Shown one piece after another: positions 6,211 to 6,441 of a DNA stretch of 6,441 bases. The position numbers were made by a program, and so were the translations under genes. The first letter of the stretch is position 1, and each line of letters begins with the position of its first letter. A model generated the notes under the pieces. The model worked only from the letters and a program-made list of their open reading frames with translations. It was not told the DNA's origin and did not search any database. Source of the DNA: an uncultured Collinsella sp. (GTDB taxonomy: Bacteria; Actinomycetota; Coriobacteriia; Coriobacteriales; Coriobacteriaceae); NCBI GenBank assembly GCA_902388545.1, contig CABMPS010000115.1, positions 1 to 6,441 of the forward strand. The letters are read 5' to 3'.

Positions 6211-6277
6211 GTCATTGAGGACAGACTTAAATGAGTGGTCATTGGGCGACCACTCATTTAAGTCTGTCCCCAATGAC
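6211..6277. repeat. 67-bp near-perfect palindrome, REP/MITE-like
   Basis: Two 30-base arms (6211-6240 and 6248-6277) are complementary except at one pair (6218/6270) and enclose the 7-base loop ATTGGGC. GTCATTGRGG occurs at both outer ends (inverted at the right) and again at the centre (6238-6247, as GTCATTGGGC). No T-run follows on either strand and no target duplication is visible. It begins 14 bases after the stop of the regulator gene, so it could also act as a 3' stabiliser or block transcription into the converging gene. It looks like a dispersed mobile palindrome of the kind moved by REP-associated tyrosine transposases (inference); no transposase gene is in the window. Confidence 0.7.
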
Positions 6278-6306
6278 CACCCATGAACAGCGACCTCAAT
6301 AGCAAA

Positions 6307-6336
6307 AGCCCCGCAGTCGGAGCGGACCGCGGGGCT
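6307..6336 (-). terminator. Intrinsic terminator for the minus-strand gene at the right edge
   Basis: Perfect 8-base arms AGCCCCGC (6307-6314) and GCGGGGCT (6329-6336) enclose a 14-base loop. Read on the minus strand the stem is followed by TTTGCTATT, a short T-rich tract. On the plus strand CATGAAGAG follows, so it works mainly for leftward transcription. It lies about 65 bases downstream of the stop at 6402-6404. Confidence 0.72.
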
Positions 6337-6355
6337 CATGAAGAGAGGCTAGTTT

Positions 6356-6379
6356 GTGGGCGCTTTGCCTGGCGCCCAC
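6356..6379 (-). other. Second hairpin downstream of the right-edge gene
   Basis: Perfect 8-base arms GTGGGCGC (6356-6363) and GCGCCCAC (6372-6379) flank the 8-base loop TTTGCCTG. There is no T-run on either strand, so this is not a clear terminator. Placed between the stop codon and the terminator at 6307-6336, it may protect the mRNA 3' end or form a tandem terminator structure. Confidence 0.45.
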
Positions 6380-6401
6380 GAGAGAGGCAACAGAGTAGAG
6401 A

Positions 6402-6441
6402 CTACTCGTGGATGCGGGTACCGGAGAGGCCGGCCATGGTC
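6402..6441 (-). CDS. C-terminal fragment of an unidentified gene
   Basis: On the minus strand one frame reads TMAGLSGTRIHE followed by a TAG stop at 6402-6404; the rest lies beyond the right edge. The other two frames show no stop in this short stretch and read on into the hairpins, which makes this frame the sensible one. Two hairpins, one a good terminator, lie directly downstream and support a gene end here. Twelve residues are too few for me to name a family, and I recognise none. The gene converges on the arcA2-regulator unit. Confidence 0.55.
   Translation of the reverse strand, partial: TMAGLSGTRIHE

Noticed and set aside
6211..6277. Long palindrome as the intrinsic terminator of the regulator gene
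   Set aside because: No T-tract follows the right arm on the plus strand (CACCCATGAA) and the arms are AT-mixed; a repeat element fits better, although it may hinder transcription.
1..6441. CRISPR array, tRNA, rRNA or transposase gene
   Set aside because: No regularly spaced direct repeats, no cloverleaf-like segment and no transposase motif were seen in a by-eye reading of both strands.

Overview
The window reads as a moderately GC-rich, fermentative bacterium that uses arginine. Protein style, the arc gene order and the YfcC-type transporter in the arc operon fit an anaerobic gut or oral actinobacterium of the Coriobacteriia (Collinsella/Olsenella-like). That placement is an inference from memory of such loci, not a search result.

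Minus strand, 4016 down to the left edge: a compact arginine deiminase (ADI) operon in transcription order. It holds a YfcC-family transporter (probable arginine/ornithine exchanger), arginine deiminase arcA, ornithine carbamoyltransferase arcB, and carbamate kinase arcC, which is cut by the window edge. Together they import arginine, convert it to citrulline and NH3, split citrulline to ornithine and carbamoyl phosphate, and make ATP. Each complete gene has a recognisable Shine-Dalgarno sequence. A perfect 9-bp GC-rich hairpin lies between arcA and arcB.

Plus strand, 4294 to 6196: a divergently transcribed pair. The first gene is a second, diverged arginine deiminase-like protein ('arcA2'). 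It keeps the catalytic Cys/His/Glu/Asp set but lacks the loop arginines that normally contact the substrate carboxylate. The second starts one base after the arcA2 stop. It encodes an XRE helix-turn-helix regulator fused to a LexA/CI-like (S24) domain in which both catalytic dyad residues appear to be replaced. The divergent, AT-rich intergenic region (4017-4293) holds two related 19-bp palindromes plus an 11-bp perfect palindrome, which look like operators. The simplest model is that the XRE protein controls one or both divergent units, perhaps in response to arginine or a related guanidino compound.

Right end, 6197 to 6441: a 67-bp near-perfect palindrome that looks like a REP/MITE-type repeat, then an intrinsic terminator and a second hairpin downstream of a minus-strand gene. 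Only the last 12 complete codons of that gene are in the window, and it cannot be identified. No tRNA, rRNA, CRISPR array or transposase gene was seen.
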